Positions 34,484-44,122 of a DNA stretch of 64,000 nucleotides are shown here, one piece after another. A program made the translations under genes and the position numbers. The stretch is from Betaproteobacteria bacterium (GTDB taxonomy: Bacteria; Pseudomonadota; Gammaproteobacteria; Burkholderiales; Ga0077523), in contig JANXYG010000004.1 of NCBI GenBank assembly GCA_025350245.1, positions 1 to 64,000 on the forward strand, given 5' to 3'. How positions within the stretch are numbered: the stretch's first letter is position 1; each line of letters opens with the position of its first letter. Under the pieces are notes generated by a model. It saw nothing but the letters and a program-made list of their open reading frames with translations. It had not been told where the DNA came from and searched no databases.

Positions 34484-35416
34484 ATGCCAATCCTGGTTCT
34501 CGCGGAACACGACAACACGGCGCTCAAGGCTGCGGTCCTCAACACCATCACCGCTGCAATCCGTATCGGTGGCGACATCACCATCCTGGTGGCAGGTCAT
34601 GATTGTGGGGCAGTGGCGACCCAGGCCGCCGCGATCGCCGGCGTGAGCAAGGTGCTCGTCGCCGACGCGCCCGGCTATCGCGACCAGACCGCCGAGAACG
34701 TTGCCGCGCTCGTGGTTGCCACGGTGCCCGGCTACACGCATCTGCTCGCGCCGGCCACCGCCTTCGGCAAGAACGTCCTGCCGCGCGCGGCGGCACTGCT
34801 CGATGTCGCCCAGATCTCCGATATCGTGTCGGTCGAGTCGCCCGACACCTTCGTGCGCCCCATCTATGCCGGCAATGCGCTCGCGACGGTGCAGACTTCC
34901 GATCCGGTCAAGGTGTTGACCGTGCGTGCCACGGGCTTCGACGCTGCCGCCGCAACCGGTGGCAGCGCGACCATCGAAATGCTGGCGGGTGGCCACGAAA
35001 CCGGCCTCGCGACGCTGGTCGGTCAGGCGCTGACAAAGTCGGCCAGACCCGAGCTCACCGCCGCGCGGATCATCGTTTCCGGCGGGCGCGGCATGGGTAG
35101 CGGCGAAAACTTCGCGATCCTCGAAGCGCTCGCCGACAAGCTCGGCGCCGCGGTGGGGGCGTCTCGCGCTGCCGTCGACGCGGGCTTCGTGCCCAACGAC
35201 TACCAGGTGGGTCAGACCGGCAAGATCGTCGCGCCCGAGTTGTATATCGCCGTTGGCATCTCGGGCGCGATCCAGCATCTCGCCGGGATGAAGGACAGCA
35301 AGGTGATCGTCGCGATCAACAAAGACCCGGAGGCGCCGATCACGCAGGTTGCAGACTACTGGGTCGTGGCCGATCTGTTCCAGGCGGTGCCCGAGTTGAC
35401 CACCGCGCTCGGCTGA
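34484..35416 (+). CDS. etfA: electron transfer flavoprotein subunit alpha
   Basis: 310 residues. N-terminal domain ([20 protein letters not shown]) and C-terminal FAD-binding domain with [60 protein letters not shown] and [20 protein letters not shown]. It passes electrons to the ETF-ubiquinone oxidoreductase encoded at 52334-53971. ATG 34484 lies one base after the etfB stop. Confidence 0.95.
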   Translation: MPILVLAEHDNTALKAAVLNTITAAIRIGGDITILVAGHDCGAVATQAAAIAGVSKVLVADAPGYRDQTAENVAALVVATVPGYTHLLAPATAFGKNVLPRAAALLDVAQISDIVSVESPDTFVRPIYAGNALATVQTSDPVKVLTVRATGFDAAAATGGSATIEMLAGGHETGLATLVGQALTKSARPELTAARIIVSGGRGMGSGENFAILEALADKLGAAVGASRAAVDAGFVPNDYQVGQTGKIVAPELYIAVGISGAIQHLAGMKDSKVIVAINKDPEAPITQVADYWVVADLFQAVPELTTALG

Positions 35417-35452
35417 CCGGCGTACCACTTCCACCCCTCCCGGAGGCACCGA

Positions 35453-37249
35453 ATGTCCACCTATGCAGCGCCGTTGCGCGACATGAAGTTCGTGCTCAAT
35501 GAACTGGTCGATCTCGGTGCCATCTCGGCCTTGCCCGGCCATGAGGAAGTGACCCCCGATCTGGTCGACGCGGTGCTGGAAGAGGCCGGCAAGTTCGCCG
35601 CCGGCGTGCTCGATCCGCTCAACTGGCCCGGCGACCAGCAGGGCGCGCGGCTCGCCGATCACGTGGTCACCACGGTGCCCGGCTTCAAGGAAGCCTATCG
35701 CCAGTTCGTGGAGGCCGGTTGGGCGTCGGTCAGTGGCGCCACCGAGTTCGGCGGGCAGGGCTTGCCGCACGTGCTGTCGCAGCAACTGTCCGAAATGTGG
35801 AACTCGGCCAACATGTCGTTCTGCCTTTGCCCGATGCTCACCAACGGCGCGATGCTCGCGATCTCGCGTCACGGGTCGGCGCAACTGCAGCAGACTTTTG
35901 TCCCGAAGCTGGTGTCGGGCGAATGGACCGGCACCATGAACCTGACCGAACCCCAGGCCGGGTCCGACCTGTCGGCGGTGCGCACCAAGGCCATCCCGCA
36001 AGGCGATCATTACCGCGTCCACGGCACCAAGATCTACATCACCTGGGGCGAGCACGACATGGCGGACAACATCGTCCACCTGGTGCTTGCGCGCACGCCC
36101 GACGCCCCCGAAGGCGTGAAGGGCATCTCGCTCTTCATCGTGCCCAAGTTCATCGTCGGCACCGATGGTTCGCTCGGTGCCCGCAACGACGTGAAGTGCG
36201 TTTCCATCGAGCACAAGCTCGGGATTCACGCCAGTCCGACCGCGGTGATGGCCTACGGTGATGGCGAAGGCGCGATCGGCTACCTGGTGGGCGCGGAGAA
36301 TCGTGGCCTCGAATACATGTTCACCATGATGAACTTCGCACGGCTGGAGGTCGGCGTCGAAGGCGTCGCCCTGGCCGAGCGGGCGTATCAGCATGCTCTC
36401 GGCTACGCCCGGCAGCGTGTACAGGGCCGCGAGACCGGCGTCAGGGGTGGTGAACGCGTCACCATCATCCATCATCCCGATGTGCGGCGGATGCTGATGA
36501 CGATGAAGTCCTACACCGAAGCGATGCGGGCATTGGCCGCCGCCGCGGCACAAGCACTGGACGTGGCGTTGTCGCATCCTGACCCGGCAATGCGGCAGCG
36601 GCAGCAGGCGATGTTCGATCTGCTCACCCCGGTGGTGAAGGGCTGGTGCACCGAGTTGAGCACCGAAATCGCCTCGATCGGCGTCCAGATCCACGGCGGC
36701 ATGGGATTCGTCGAGGAAACCGGCGCCGCGCAGTATCTGCGCGATGCGCGCATCACCTCGATCTACGAGGGCACCACCGGCATCCAGGCCAACGATCTCA
36801 TCGGTCGCAAGATCGCCTACGAGAAAGGTGCCACGGTGCGGGTCCTGCTCGATCAGTTGACGGCGTTCGACGCCGAACTCGCCCGGTTCGCCGACCATCC
36901 GGGTCTGTCGGTGATGCGCCGCTCGCTCGCCGCGGGCGCCGTCGCACTGCGCGAGGCGACCGACTGGCTGCTCGCGACTTACCCGACCGACCCCAAAGCG
37001 GCCGCCGCCGGGGCGGTGCCTTACCTCAAGCTTTTCGGAACCGTGGCCGGTGGCTGGCAGATGGTGCGCGCGGCTGTCGTGGCCAAGCAGCAGCTCGATC
37101 GCGCCACGCCAGAACACGACTTCTATCGCGCCAAGCTCGCGACGGCGCGGTTCTACGCCGATACCATCCTGCCGCTGGCCCAGGCCTATCGAGCGGCCGT
37201 TGTCGAGGGTTCAACCAGTGTCCTGGCGCTCACCGAAGCACAGTTTTGA
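35453..37249 (+). CDS. acyl-CoA dehydrogenase (~600-residue class with extra C-terminal domain)
   Basis: 598 residues. Introduces the alpha-beta double bond into acyl-CoA and reduces ETF. Seen: WASVSGATEFGGQGLPHVLS, FAD/substrate motif GTMNLTEPQAGSDLSAVRTK, KIYITWGEHDMADNIVHLVL, NRGLEYMFTMMNFARLEVGV, and near the end of the core GGMGFVEETGAAQYLRDARI followed by SIYEGTTGIQANDLIGRKI. The presumed catalytic base is the Glu of IYEGTTG. The long C-terminal domain is shared with DmdC-like and related long-chain dehydrogenases. CGGAGG lies just upstream. 36 bases after etfA, so one operon. Confidence 0.93.
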   Translation: MSTYAAPLRDMKFVLNELVDLGAISALPGHEEVTPDLVDAVLEEAGKFAAGVLDPLNWPGDQQGARLADHVVTTVPGFKEAYRQFVEAGWASVSGATEFGGQGLPHVLSQQLSEMWNSANMSFCLCPMLTNGAMLAISRHGSAQLQQTFVPKLVSGEWTGTMNLTEPQAGSDLSAVRTKAIPQGDHYRVHGTKIYITWGEHDMADNIVHLVLARTPDAPEGVKGISLFIVPKFIVGTDGSLGARNDVKCVSIEHKLGIHASPTAVMAYGDGEGAIGYLVGAENRGLEYMFTMMNFARLEVGVEGVALAERAYQHALGYARQRVQGRETGVRGGERVTIIHHPDVRRMLMTMKSYTEAMRALAAAAAQALDVALSHPDPAMRQRQQAMFDLLTPVVKGWCTELSTEIASIGVQIHGGMGFVEETGAAQYLRDARITSIYEGTTGIQANDLIGRKIAYEKGATVRVLLDQLTAFDAELARFADHPGLSVMRRSLAAGAVALREATDWLLATYPTDPKAAAAGAVPYLKLFGTVAGGWQMVRAAVVAKQQLDRATPEHDFYRAKLATARFYADTILPLAQAYRAAVVEGSTSVLALTEAQF

Positions 37250-37607
37250 ACGTTTCGCGGCGGTGGCCGCGATCCTGTTCTCGGTCTTCGGCATCGCCCG
37301 GGCCCAGTTGCCTGGCGAGACGGCGGAATCGGTCACCGGTGATGCGGAACTTTATTCGGCCGCCTATGCCTGCGGCGAAGAGCCCGACGCCGACCGGCTG
37401 AAAGCCACCGTGCTGCTGCTGCTGGCCGGCAGTGGCGTCGAAGCCGCGACCGTCCGTCAGGCCAGACAGCAATTCGTCGATCGTCTGCGCGAGCGCATGC
37501 GCAGCCACGCCAAGGTATCGGCCGGGGAGTGCGAAGCCGTACGCGGGGGGCTCAAGAATCGCCTGCGCGCGCTCGATACCTATCGTATCGAACCCTCGCG
37601 ACGATGA
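37218..37607 (+). CDS. small exported protein of unknown function
   Basis: 129 residues from GTG 37218, overlapping the dehydrogenase 3' end by 32 bases. The N-terminus has a basic start and hydrophobic core ending FGIARAQLPGE, a good signal peptide, so probably periplasmic. The mature part is helical with two Cys (YACGEEPDADRLKATVLLLL; VSAGECEAVRGGLKNRLRAL) that could form a disulfide. I do not recognise a family. The overlap makes translation coupled to the dehydrogenase, but a shared function is only a guess. Confidence 0.55.
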   Translation: MSWRSPKHSFERFAAVAAILFSVFGIARAQLPGETAESVTGDAELYSAAYACGEEPDADRLKATVLLLLAGSGVEAATVRQARQQFVDRLRERMRSHAKVSAGECEAVRGGLKNRLRALDTYRIEPSRR

Positions 37608-37696
37608 CGGGTCACAAGAGAAATAGCGGTTGCTGTCCGAGCCGGCACGATGCTGCCGCGGGTCCGCTGCCGTCATCCAGCGTCAACTTCACCGCG

Positions 37697-37725
37697 TTGT
37701 CGGCTGTAAATCTGAGGGCTACAAT
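37697..37725 (+). promoter_or_regulatory. sigma-70-type promoter for the TetR gene
   Basis: -35 TTGTCG (37697-37702) and -10 TACAAT (37720-37725) with a 17-base spacer. It lies 52 bases before the regulator ATG, followed by an eight-T run (CTTTTTTTTC) and an AT-rich leader that contrasts with the surrounding GC-rich DNA. Confidence 0.7.
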
Positions 37726-37777
37726 CCGCTTTTTTTTCATAAACTGACGTTTGAAATGTTTGTTTGGAACCCAGCCC

Positions 37778-38491
37778 ATGCCATCACTGCACCGTGCCCC
37801 CACCAAAGGTAGCCTCGAAACCAAGGAACGCATCTTCGACGCCGCCGAAGCCCTGTTCATGGATCAGGGCTTTTCAACCACATCGTTGAGAGCCATCACC
37901 GCCAAGGCCAAGGTCAATCTGGCCGCGGTCAACTATCATTTCGGCTCCAAGGAAGCCCTGATCCGCGAGGTGTTCGATCGCAGCCTGGGCCCGCTCAACG
38001 GGGCACGCATGGCGCAGCTCGACCGCCTCGAGGCTGCCGCCGGCGGCAATCCGGTGGCGATCGACAAGATCGTGGAGGCGCTGGTATCGCCAGCGCTGCA
38101 TGTTTCGCACGACCCGTTGAAGCGCGGAGCAGCCTTTCTTCGGCTCCTCGGGCGAGCGCTGTCCGAGCCCGCTGAATACATGCGTGCTTTTCTGCCCGCC
38201 CACTATCGCGATGTCGTGGTCCGATTCAGGCGTGCGCTGAGCCTCGCGCTCCCCAACCTGTCGGAGGCGGAACTCACCTGGCGCATGCACTTCACTTTTG
38301 GTGCGATGGCCTACTCCATGGCGGGCACCGACGCGGTCGAACTGTTCACGACCCCCGACGATGCCGGTGTGGACGACGCTGAAGCGATCGTGCAGCGCCT
38401 GATCCCGTTTCTGGTGGCCGGTCTCAAGAGCCCGACGCCGAAATCCAGGGCAACGCGCTCGGTGGAACCGAGCGCCCGCAAGGTCGCCTGA
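37778..38491 (+). CDS. TetR-family regulator, probably of fatty-acid catabolism
   Basis: 237 residues. N-terminal helix-turn-helix: SLETKERIFDAAEALFMDQG, FSTTSLRAITAKAKVNLAAV, NYHFGSKEALIREVFDRSLG. The C-terminal ligand domain has RGAAFLRLLGRALSEPAEYM and LTWRMHFTFGAMAYSMAGTD. The overall pattern resembles PsrA/FadR-type TetR repressors that sense acyl-CoA. It sits between two beta-oxidation blocks and has its own promoter. Start ATG 37778; a TTG at 37751 would extend upstream. Its ligand and target genes are inferred from position only. Confidence 0.82.
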   Translation: MPSLHRAPTKGSLETKERIFDAAEALFMDQGFSTTSLRAITAKAKVNLAAVNYHFGSKEALIREVFDRSLGPLNGARMAQLDRLEAAAGGNPVAIDKIVEALVSPALHVSHDPLKRGAAFLRLLGRALSEPAEYMRAFLPAHYRDVVVRFRRALSLALPNLSEAELTWRMHFTFGAMAYSMAGTDAVELFTTPDDAGVDDAEAIVQRLIPFLVAGLKSPTPKSRATRSVEPSARKVA

Positions 38492-39005
38492 AGAGTTGCA
38501 CTCCCCCTGACTCGCGCTTTCCCTCCGCACGAATGGCACCGGCAGGATAGACGTCGTTGCGCTGATGCTGTGCGAGCCGGTTGCCGGTGTCCCCTGGACA
38601 TCCGGGCAGGAGGCGCTCGATGCCGGCAAGGCGATCTGCCTCGGCCCGTCGAACGATCTCTAGCGGGCGTCCATCGAGTTCGACACGACCATCCGGGCAT
38701 GTCCGGTTCGTGTGCGGCGATCGAGGCGCGACGGCGTACTGGTCGTGTCGACGGTGTCGCGTCGTCATTGCCGATCCCCGCGGCGGGCCATGCGGGGGGT
38801 ATCATCACGCCAGCGGAAACCGTGTTGCCGACGCGCTTCGAGCGCCTGCGGCGAGCTTGCATCATGGTCGACGATTTCGCCCCCGATGCCGGCACGCGCC
38901 CGGCCGAAACGTCTGGTGCGATGAGCGCGGCCAATGTCATGGCGCCGGCCTCCAGGCAGGTGTCCGACCGAATCGAGGAGACGCACGCAGAATGAAGGCG
39001 GCGAC
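38492..39005. other. 514-bp region without a recognisable gene
   Basis: Several open frames cross this stretch, but none has family-like sequence, a plausible start or balanced composition. Forward-frame fragments such as IDVVALMLCEPVAGVPWTSG hint at decayed coding sequence, soon interrupted by stops. The last bases carry the ribosome site (GAAGGCGGCGAC) of the enoyl-CoA hydratase gene. Confidence 0.5.
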
Positions 39006-39791
39006 ATGAGCGAGGCGGTCGTGGTGGCGATCGCCGAAGGTATCGCAACGGTGTCGCTCAACCGGCCCGAAGTGATGAATGCGCTGGACGCCGCCGCCAT
39101 GTTCGCCTTGCGCGCGATCACCGAACGCCTGCAGCACGACTCTAACGTGCGGGTCATCGTTCTGCGCGGTGAAGGCGCCGCGTTCTGCGCCGGTGGCGAT
39201 GTCGCGCTGTTCCATAATGGTATCGACGCGCTGCCCGATACCGTCGTGCGTATCGGCCGCGAGATGCATTGCGCCTTGCTGGCCTTGCGGCGCAGTCCGA
39301 AGCCGGTGATCGCGGTCGTGCATGGCGTGGTTGCCGGCGCTGGATTCAGCCTGCTGTGCGCCGCGGATCTCGCCATCGCTGCCGCCGACACCCGGTTCAC
39401 GCTTGCCTACGCCGGCATCGGCGCCAGTCCCGATGGCGGCAGCAGCCACTTCCTGCCACGGCTCGTCGGCTACAAGCGGGCGATGCAATTCGCATTGCTG
39501 CCCGATATGTTCGACGCCGCCACGGCCATGGCCTACGGGGTCGTCAACTGGATAGCGCCTGCCGCCGACCTGGCTGCCGACGCGCAGCGACTGGTGCGGC
39601 GGCTCGCCAACGGACCCACGCTCGCCTATGCCGAAGCCAAGCAACTCATGAACGACAGCCTCGGCACCTCGATCGAGACCCAGATGGAGCACGAGCTGGC
39701 GGCGTTCGCGCGCTGCGCCCGAACCGCCGACCTGCGCGAAGGCGTCGCCGCCTTCGTCGAGAAGCGCAAACCGGTGTTTCGTGGGCAATGA
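39006..39791 (+). CDS. enoyl-CoA hydratase/isomerase
   Basis: 261 residues, crotonase fold. Seen: IATVSLNRPEVMNALDAAAM, oxyanion-hole VLRGEGAAFCAGGDVALFHN, VIAVVHGVVAGAGFSLLCAA (second oxyanion glycine), ADTRFTLAYAGIGASPDGGS and SHFLPRLVGYKRAMQFALLP. The position of the second acid is occupied by ASPDGGSS, so a single Asp is present where hydratases have Glu. Hydratase or isomerase cannot be decided. Its stop overlaps the thioesterase ATG by four bases. Confidence 0.88.
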   Translation: MSEAVVVAIAEGIATVSLNRPEVMNALDAAAMFALRAITERLQHDSNVRVIVLRGEGAAFCAGGDVALFHNGIDALPDTVVRIGREMHCALLALRRSPKPVIAVVHGVVAGAGFSLLCAADLAIAAADTRFTLAYAGIGASPDGGSSHFLPRLVGYKRAMQFALLPDMFDAATAMAYGVVNWIAPAADLAADAQRLVRRLANGPTLAYAEAKQLMNDSLGTSIETQMEHELAAFARCARTADLREGVAAFVEKRKPVFRGQ

Positions 39792-40192
39792 GTGAGCCGG
39801 GCGCAGCCACATGCACCCTGCCGGTTGGTCGCGAACCCACGCTGCGCGTGATGCCGATGCCCTCGGACGTCAACGTGACCGGTGACATCTTCGGCGGCTG
39901 GATCATGTCGCAGGTCGATATCGCGGGCGCGATTCCGGCGGTGCGCGCCGCCTGCGGCCGGGTCGCGACGGTGGCCGTGAATTCGTTCGTGTTCAAGCAG
40001 CCGGTGCTGATCGGTGATCTGGTGAGCTTTTACGCCGAGGTGGCGCGCATCGGCCGCACGTCGATCACGGTGAACGTCGAGGTGTATGCCGAGCGTGGCA
40101 TCCATCGCGAGGTGGTGAAAGTGACGGAGGCGACGCTCACCTATGTCGCGGTCGGCGACGATCGCAAGCCACGCCCGGTGCTGGAGCGGTGA
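39788..40192 (+). CDS. YciA-like acyl-CoA thioesterase
   Basis: 134 residues, hot-dog fold. Signature MPSDVNVTGDIFGGWIMSQV with the active-site Asp in VDIAGA, and VAVNSFVFKQPVLIGDLVSF; these match the YciA/acyl-CoA hydrolase group. It hydrolyses acyl-CoA to free acid and CoA and may release excess CoA. ATGA overlap with the hydratase gene indicates one operon. Confidence 0.88.
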   Translation: MSEPGAATCTLPVGREPTLRVMPMPSDVNVTGDIFGGWIMSQVDIAGAIPAVRAACGRVATVAVNSFVFKQPVLIGDLVSFYAEVARIGRTSITVNVEVYAERGIHREVVKVTEATLTYVAVGDDRKPRPVLER

Positions 40193-40304
40193 ACGTGAGG
40201 TGCGAGATCAGAAGTTGTGGTACCCGGGCGTGGTCGGGCGGGAGCGCACCGGAATCGATCGCCGCGGTACCGATTTCCCCGTCCGTGTCCCGAGGAGCCC
40301 CACC

Positions 40305-41582
40305 GTGATCGAGAAACGCCTTCTGAAACGTCTGTTCGTGCTGCTGGCATCGGTCGGTGCCGGTGTGCCGATGGCGGCGCACGCGGCAGGATTTGCATTG
40401 ATCGAGCAGAGTGCGAGCGGCATGGGTACCGCATTCGCCGGTGCCGCCGCCGTGGCCGAGGACGCGAGTACGGTCTGGTTCAATCCGGCCGGCATGGCGC
40501 GGTTGTCCGGTAGCCAGATCGCGATCGCCGGCCATGTGATCGACGTCAAGTCCAACCTGACCAACAACGGCTCGACGCCGCCACTGGGGATCGGCACCCT
40601 CGGCGGCAATGGCGGCAACGCCGGGGGCATGATCTTCCTGCCGAATTTCTATGGGGTCTTCGCGATCGACGATCGCGTCAAGCTGGGGCTGGCCATCAAT
40701 GCACCCTGGGGACTCTCGTCGGAGTACGACGCCAACTGGCTCGGGCGTTTCCAGGCCGTCAAGTCGGAGATCACGTCGATCAACATCAATCCGTCGGTGT
40801 CGGTCAAGGTCAATGACAGCGTGTCGCTCGGCTTCGGCATCAATTACAGCTATGTCGACGTCGAGCTCACGCGCAAGGCCGTGCTCGGTCCGGGCGTGGA
40901 GGGCAACGCAAAACTGACCGGCAACGATTACGCGCTCGGCTTCAACCTCGGCGCCTTGTTCCAGGTGGGCGCCGCAACCAGGGTCGGCGTGGCCTATCGC
41001 TCGAGCGCCGACTACAACCTGAGCGGCAACCAGGTCGTCACCACGCCTTCCGGACTACCGGTGCCGGGCGCCAACTTCGCCATCAAGGCGGCGCTGACGC
41101 TGCCCGCCAGCGCGTCGTTGTCGGCGGTGCACGAGCTGAACGATCGCTGGACCTTGCTGGGTGACGTGAGCTTCGTGCAATGGAGCGAGATCCAGCAGTT
41201 GCAGGTCAAGCAGGCGGCAACGGGCGCGACCTCCTCAACGCTCGCTCTCAAACTCGACGATACCGTGCGTGTGTCATTGGGGGCGACCTATCGCCTCTGC
41301 GACGCCTGGAAGCTGCGTGCCGGTGTCGCCTGGGATCCGTCACCGGTCAAGGACAGCACCCGGACCGCCAACCTGCCCGACGCCGACCGTACCTGGCTGG
41401 CGCTGGGCGCGCGCTGGCAGATCTCCAAGGCGGGTGCGGTCGATCTGGGCTATGCGCACATCTTCTTCCAGAATTCCACGATCGCTCATTCGCTCGGCAC
41501 CGCGGCGGCTACCGGCGTGATCCGTGGCAGCTACCAGACTTCGGCCGACGTGTTGAGTTTCCAGTATTCGCATGCATTCTGA
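40305..41582 (+). CDS. fadL: FadL/OmpP1/TodX-family outer-membrane transporter
   Basis: 425 residues. Signal peptide LFVLLASVGAGVPMAAHA, then the FadL N-terminal plug AGFALIEQSASGMGTAFAGA and AAAVAEDASTVWFNPAGMAR, followed by a 14-strand beta-barrel pattern ending in an aromatic residue (FQYSHAF, terminal Phe). Members admit long-chain fatty acids or aromatic hydrocarbons. GTG 40305 has CGAGGAGCCC upstream. Its place between thioesterase and fadN-type genes supports fatty acid uptake. Confidence 0.92.
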   Translation: MIEKRLLKRLFVLLASVGAGVPMAAHAAGFALIEQSASGMGTAFAGAAAVAEDASTVWFNPAGMARLSGSQIAIAGHVIDVKSNLTNNGSTPPLGIGTLGGNGGNAGGMIFLPNFYGVFAIDDRVKLGLAINAPWGLSSEYDANWLGRFQAVKSEITSININPSVSVKVNDSVSLGFGINYSYVDVELTRKAVLGPGVEGNAKLTGNDYALGFNLGALFQVGAATRVGVAYRSSADYNLSGNQVVTTPSGLPVPGANFAIKAALTLPASASLSAVHELNDRWTLLGDVSFVQWSEIQQLQVKQAATGATSSTLALKLDDTVRVSLGATYRLCDAWKLRAGVAWDPSPVKDSTRTANLPDADRTWLALGARWQISKAGAVDLGYAHIFFQNSTIAHSLGTAAATGVIRGSYQTSADVLSFQYSHAF

Positions 41583-41612
41583 GCGTCCGGGCGGTCGGCG
41601 GCGCAGCTTGCG

Positions 41613-44120
41613 ATGCCGGCGTCGAGCCCGCCGGTAGCAGTGCCCCGCCGGTTCGTGCGCCGCGCGGCCGTACTTGGCGCTGGTGTCATGGGTGCGCAGA
41701 TCGCGGCGCATCTCGCGAACGCGGGTGTGGAGGCGGTGTTGTTCGATCGGGCTGCCGCCGGCGGCGACCCCGACGCGGACGTGCGCAAGGCCGTCGACGC
41801 CTTGCGCAAGCTCGATCCGAGCCCGCTCGCGACCGCCGCCGTCGCCGACACGATCACGATCGCCAACTACGACCAGCACCTCGCGCTGCTGGCCGATTGC
41901 GATCTGGTGATCGAAGCGATCGCCGAGCGCATCGACTGGAAGCGCGACCTCTATCGCCGCATCGCCCCCCACATCCGGGCCGATACCATTCTCGCCAGCA
42001 ACACCTCGGGGTTGTCGATCCAGGCACTCGGCGACGCGCTGCCGGCCGGGTTGCGCAGCCGTTTCTGCGGTGTGCATTTCTTCAATCCGCCCCGCTACCT
42101 GCATCTGGTCGAACTGATCGCGACCGCTGAAAGCGATTCGTCGATGCTCGACCGGCTGGAGGCTTTTCTGGTGACGGCACTCGGCAAGGGCGTTGTCCGG
42201 GCCAGGGACACCCCCAACTTCATCGCCAACCGCGTCGGCGTGTTCTCGATCCTGGCGGCGTTTCACCACACCCGGGAGCTTGGTCTCGGTTTCGACGAGG
42301 TCGATGCCATCACCGGCACGCTGCTGGGGCGACCGAAGAGCGCTACCTATCGCACCGCCGACGTGGTCGGGCTGGACACCCTCGGCCACGTCATCGGCAC
42401 CATGCACGGTTCCCTGCCCGACGATCCGTGGTGGCGATTCTTCCAGCCACCCGACTGGTATCGGGCGCTGCTCGATCGCGGTGCGCTCGGCCAGAAGTCC
42501 GGGGCGGGCGTTTATCGCAAGCAGGGCCGGGACATTTTCGTTCTCGACCCTGCGACGCTCGACTATCGGCCCGCGACTCGCGCGGCGGATCCGGCCGTGG
42601 TCGGTATCCTGAAGCTCGCGGATCCGGCGGCAAGGCTCGAACAACTGCGCGCCGACACCCGTCCGCAGGCGCAGTTTCTCTGGCGCGTGACCCGCGACAT
42701 GCTGCACTACTGCGCCGTGCACCTCGAGGTTATCGCCGACAATGCGCGCGATCTCGATCTGGCGGTGCGATGGGGTTTCGGCTGGCGGCAGGGGCCGTTC
42801 GAACACTGGCAGTCGGCTGGCTGGCAGCGCGTGGCGCGCTGGCTGGCCGACGACATCGCCGCCGGCGGCACCATCGCGGCGGCGCCGTTGCCCGCATGGG
42901 TCCTGGATCCGGCCCGGTCCGGGGTGCACACGGTGGCAGGTTCCTGGAGCCCGGTGACGCGAAGCTCGCACCCGCGCCCGGTGCTGCCGGTGTACCGACG
43001 GCAGCCGGTGCCGGACCGCGTGCTCGGCGACGATGACGCCGTCGGCACCACCTTGTTCGAAACCGCGGCGGTTCGTTGCTGGACGCTGCGCGACGACATC
43101 GCGATCCTGAGCTTCAAAAGCCGCATGCACGCCATCGGTGACGATGTGCTCGATGGCGTCAACCAGGCCATCGACATCGCCGAACGCGACTGTCGCGGTC
43201 TCGTGATCTGGCAGACCGAGCCACCGTTTTCGGTCGGCGCCAATCTCTCGGGGCCATCGGCGGCGCGTGCGCCCGGCACCAGGCCGTCCGCCATTGGCTC
43301 GATGGTCAAGCGATTTCGGCGCGAGGCCGAAGCCATGGTGCTCAAGGCGGCGCGTTCGCTCAATGTTGCCGACGCGCTGATGGCGGGGCGCCTGGAAAAG
43401 GTCGAGGCGATCGTCACCGCGTTCCAGAAGACCTCACTCGCGTTGCGCTACTGCGGCGTGCCCACCGTTGCCGCCGTCGATGGCATGGCGCTCGGCGGCG
43501 GTTGCGAGTTCATCATGCACTGCGACCGGGCCGTCGCGACGCTGGAGAGCTACATCGGTCTGGTCGAAACCGGCGTGGGCCTGATCCCGGCTGGCGGGGG
43601 TTGCAAGGAACTCGCGATGCGCGCCGCCGCGGCGGTGCAGGGTGGCGATCTTTTCGGTGCGCTGCGCGGTCATTTCCAGAGCGTGGCGACAGCTCAGGTT
43701 GGACGCAGTGCCGTACAGGCGCGCGAACTCGGATTTCTGCGTCCGTCCGATCCGATCGTCATGAACCGGTTCGAGCTGTTGCATGTGGCGCTCAGCGAAG
43801 TGATGGCGCTCGCCGAGGCTGGCTACCGACCGCCGCTGCCGGCCAGACGCATCGCGGTGGCAGGCCGCAGCGCCATCGCCACGTTCCAGGCGCATATCGT
43901 CAACCTGCGCGGTGGCGAGTTCATCTCCGAGCATGATCAGCTCGTCGCCCGCAAGTTGGCGTACGTGATGTGCGGGGGCGACGTCGATGGCGGCAGCCTG
44001 GTGGACGAGGCCTGGTTGCTGCGGCTGGAACGCGAGGCCTTCATGGAACTGGTGGCCACCGAGAAAACCCAGGCCCGGATCGCGCACACGCTCGCGACCG
44101 GCAAGCCATTGCGCAACTAG
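41613..44120 (+). CDS. fadN: bifunctional 3-hydroxyacyl-CoA dehydrogenase / enoyl-CoA hydratase, FadN-like
   Basis: 835 residues in the order dehydrogenase then hydratase (FadN/FadJ-variant order, opposite to FadB). NAD-binding AAVLGAGVMGAQIAAHLANA (about 18-37), ILASNTSGLSIQALGDAL, catalytic His in GVHFFNPPRYLHLVELIA, PNFIANRVGVFSILAAFHHT. The C-terminal crotonase-like domain (about 480-720) has GLVIWQTEPPFSVGANLSGP, VAAVDGMALGGGCEFIMHCD and YIGLVETGVGLIPAGGGCKE (the Glu and Gly positions are conserved). The thiolase gene begins two bases after the stop. Together they convert enoyl-CoA to acetyl-CoA. Confidence 0.93.
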   Translation: MPASSPPVAVPRRFVRRAAVLGAGVMGAQIAAHLANAGVEAVLFDRAAAGGDPDADVRKAVDALRKLDPSPLATAAVADTITIANYDQHLALLADCDLVIEAIAERIDWKRDLYRRIAPHIRADTILASNTSGLSIQALGDALPAGLRSRFCGVHFFNPPRYLHLVELIATAESDSSMLDRLEAFLVTALGKGVVRARDTPNFIANRVGVFSILAAFHHTRELGLGFDEVDAITGTLLGRPKSATYRTADVVGLDTLGHVIGTMHGSLPDDPWWRFFQPPDWYRALLDRGALGQKSGAGVYRKQGRDIFVLDPATLDYRPATRAADPAVVGILKLADPAARLEQLRADTRPQAQFLWRVTRDMLHYCAVHLEVIADNARDLDLAVRWGFGWRQGPFEHWQSAGWQRVARWLADDIAAGGTIAAAPLPAWVLDPARSGVHTVAGSWSPVTRSSHPRPVLPVYRRQPVPDRVLGDDDAVGTTLFETAAVRCWTLRDDIAILSFKSRMHAIGDDVLDGVNQAIDIAERDCRGLVIWQTEPPFSVGANLSGPSAARAPGTRPSAIGSMVKRFRREAEAMVLKAARSLNVADALMAGRLEKVEAIVTAFQKTSLALRYCGVPTVAAVDGMALGGGCEFIMHCDRAVATLESYIGLVETGVGLIPAGGGCKELAMRAAAAVQGGDLFGALRGHFQSVATAQVGRSAVQARELGFLRPSDPIVMNRFELLHVALSEVMALAEAGYRPPLPARRIAVAGRSAIATFQAHIVNLRGGEFISEHDQLVARKLAYVMCGGDVDGGSLVDEAWLLRLEREAFMELVATEKTQARIAHTLATGKPLRN

Positions 44121-44122
44121 CC

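Noticed and set aside
34457..37117. Very long antisense open frame opposite etfA and the acyl-CoA dehydrogenase
   Set aside because: Its codons are the complement of a well-supported gene, the translation is rich in His, Arg, Gly and Gln, and no family motifs appear; this is the usual shadow in GC-rich DNA.
38492..39005. Small genes in the gap before the enoyl-CoA hydratase
   Set aside because: Open frames on both strands have unbalanced composition and no recognisable family.
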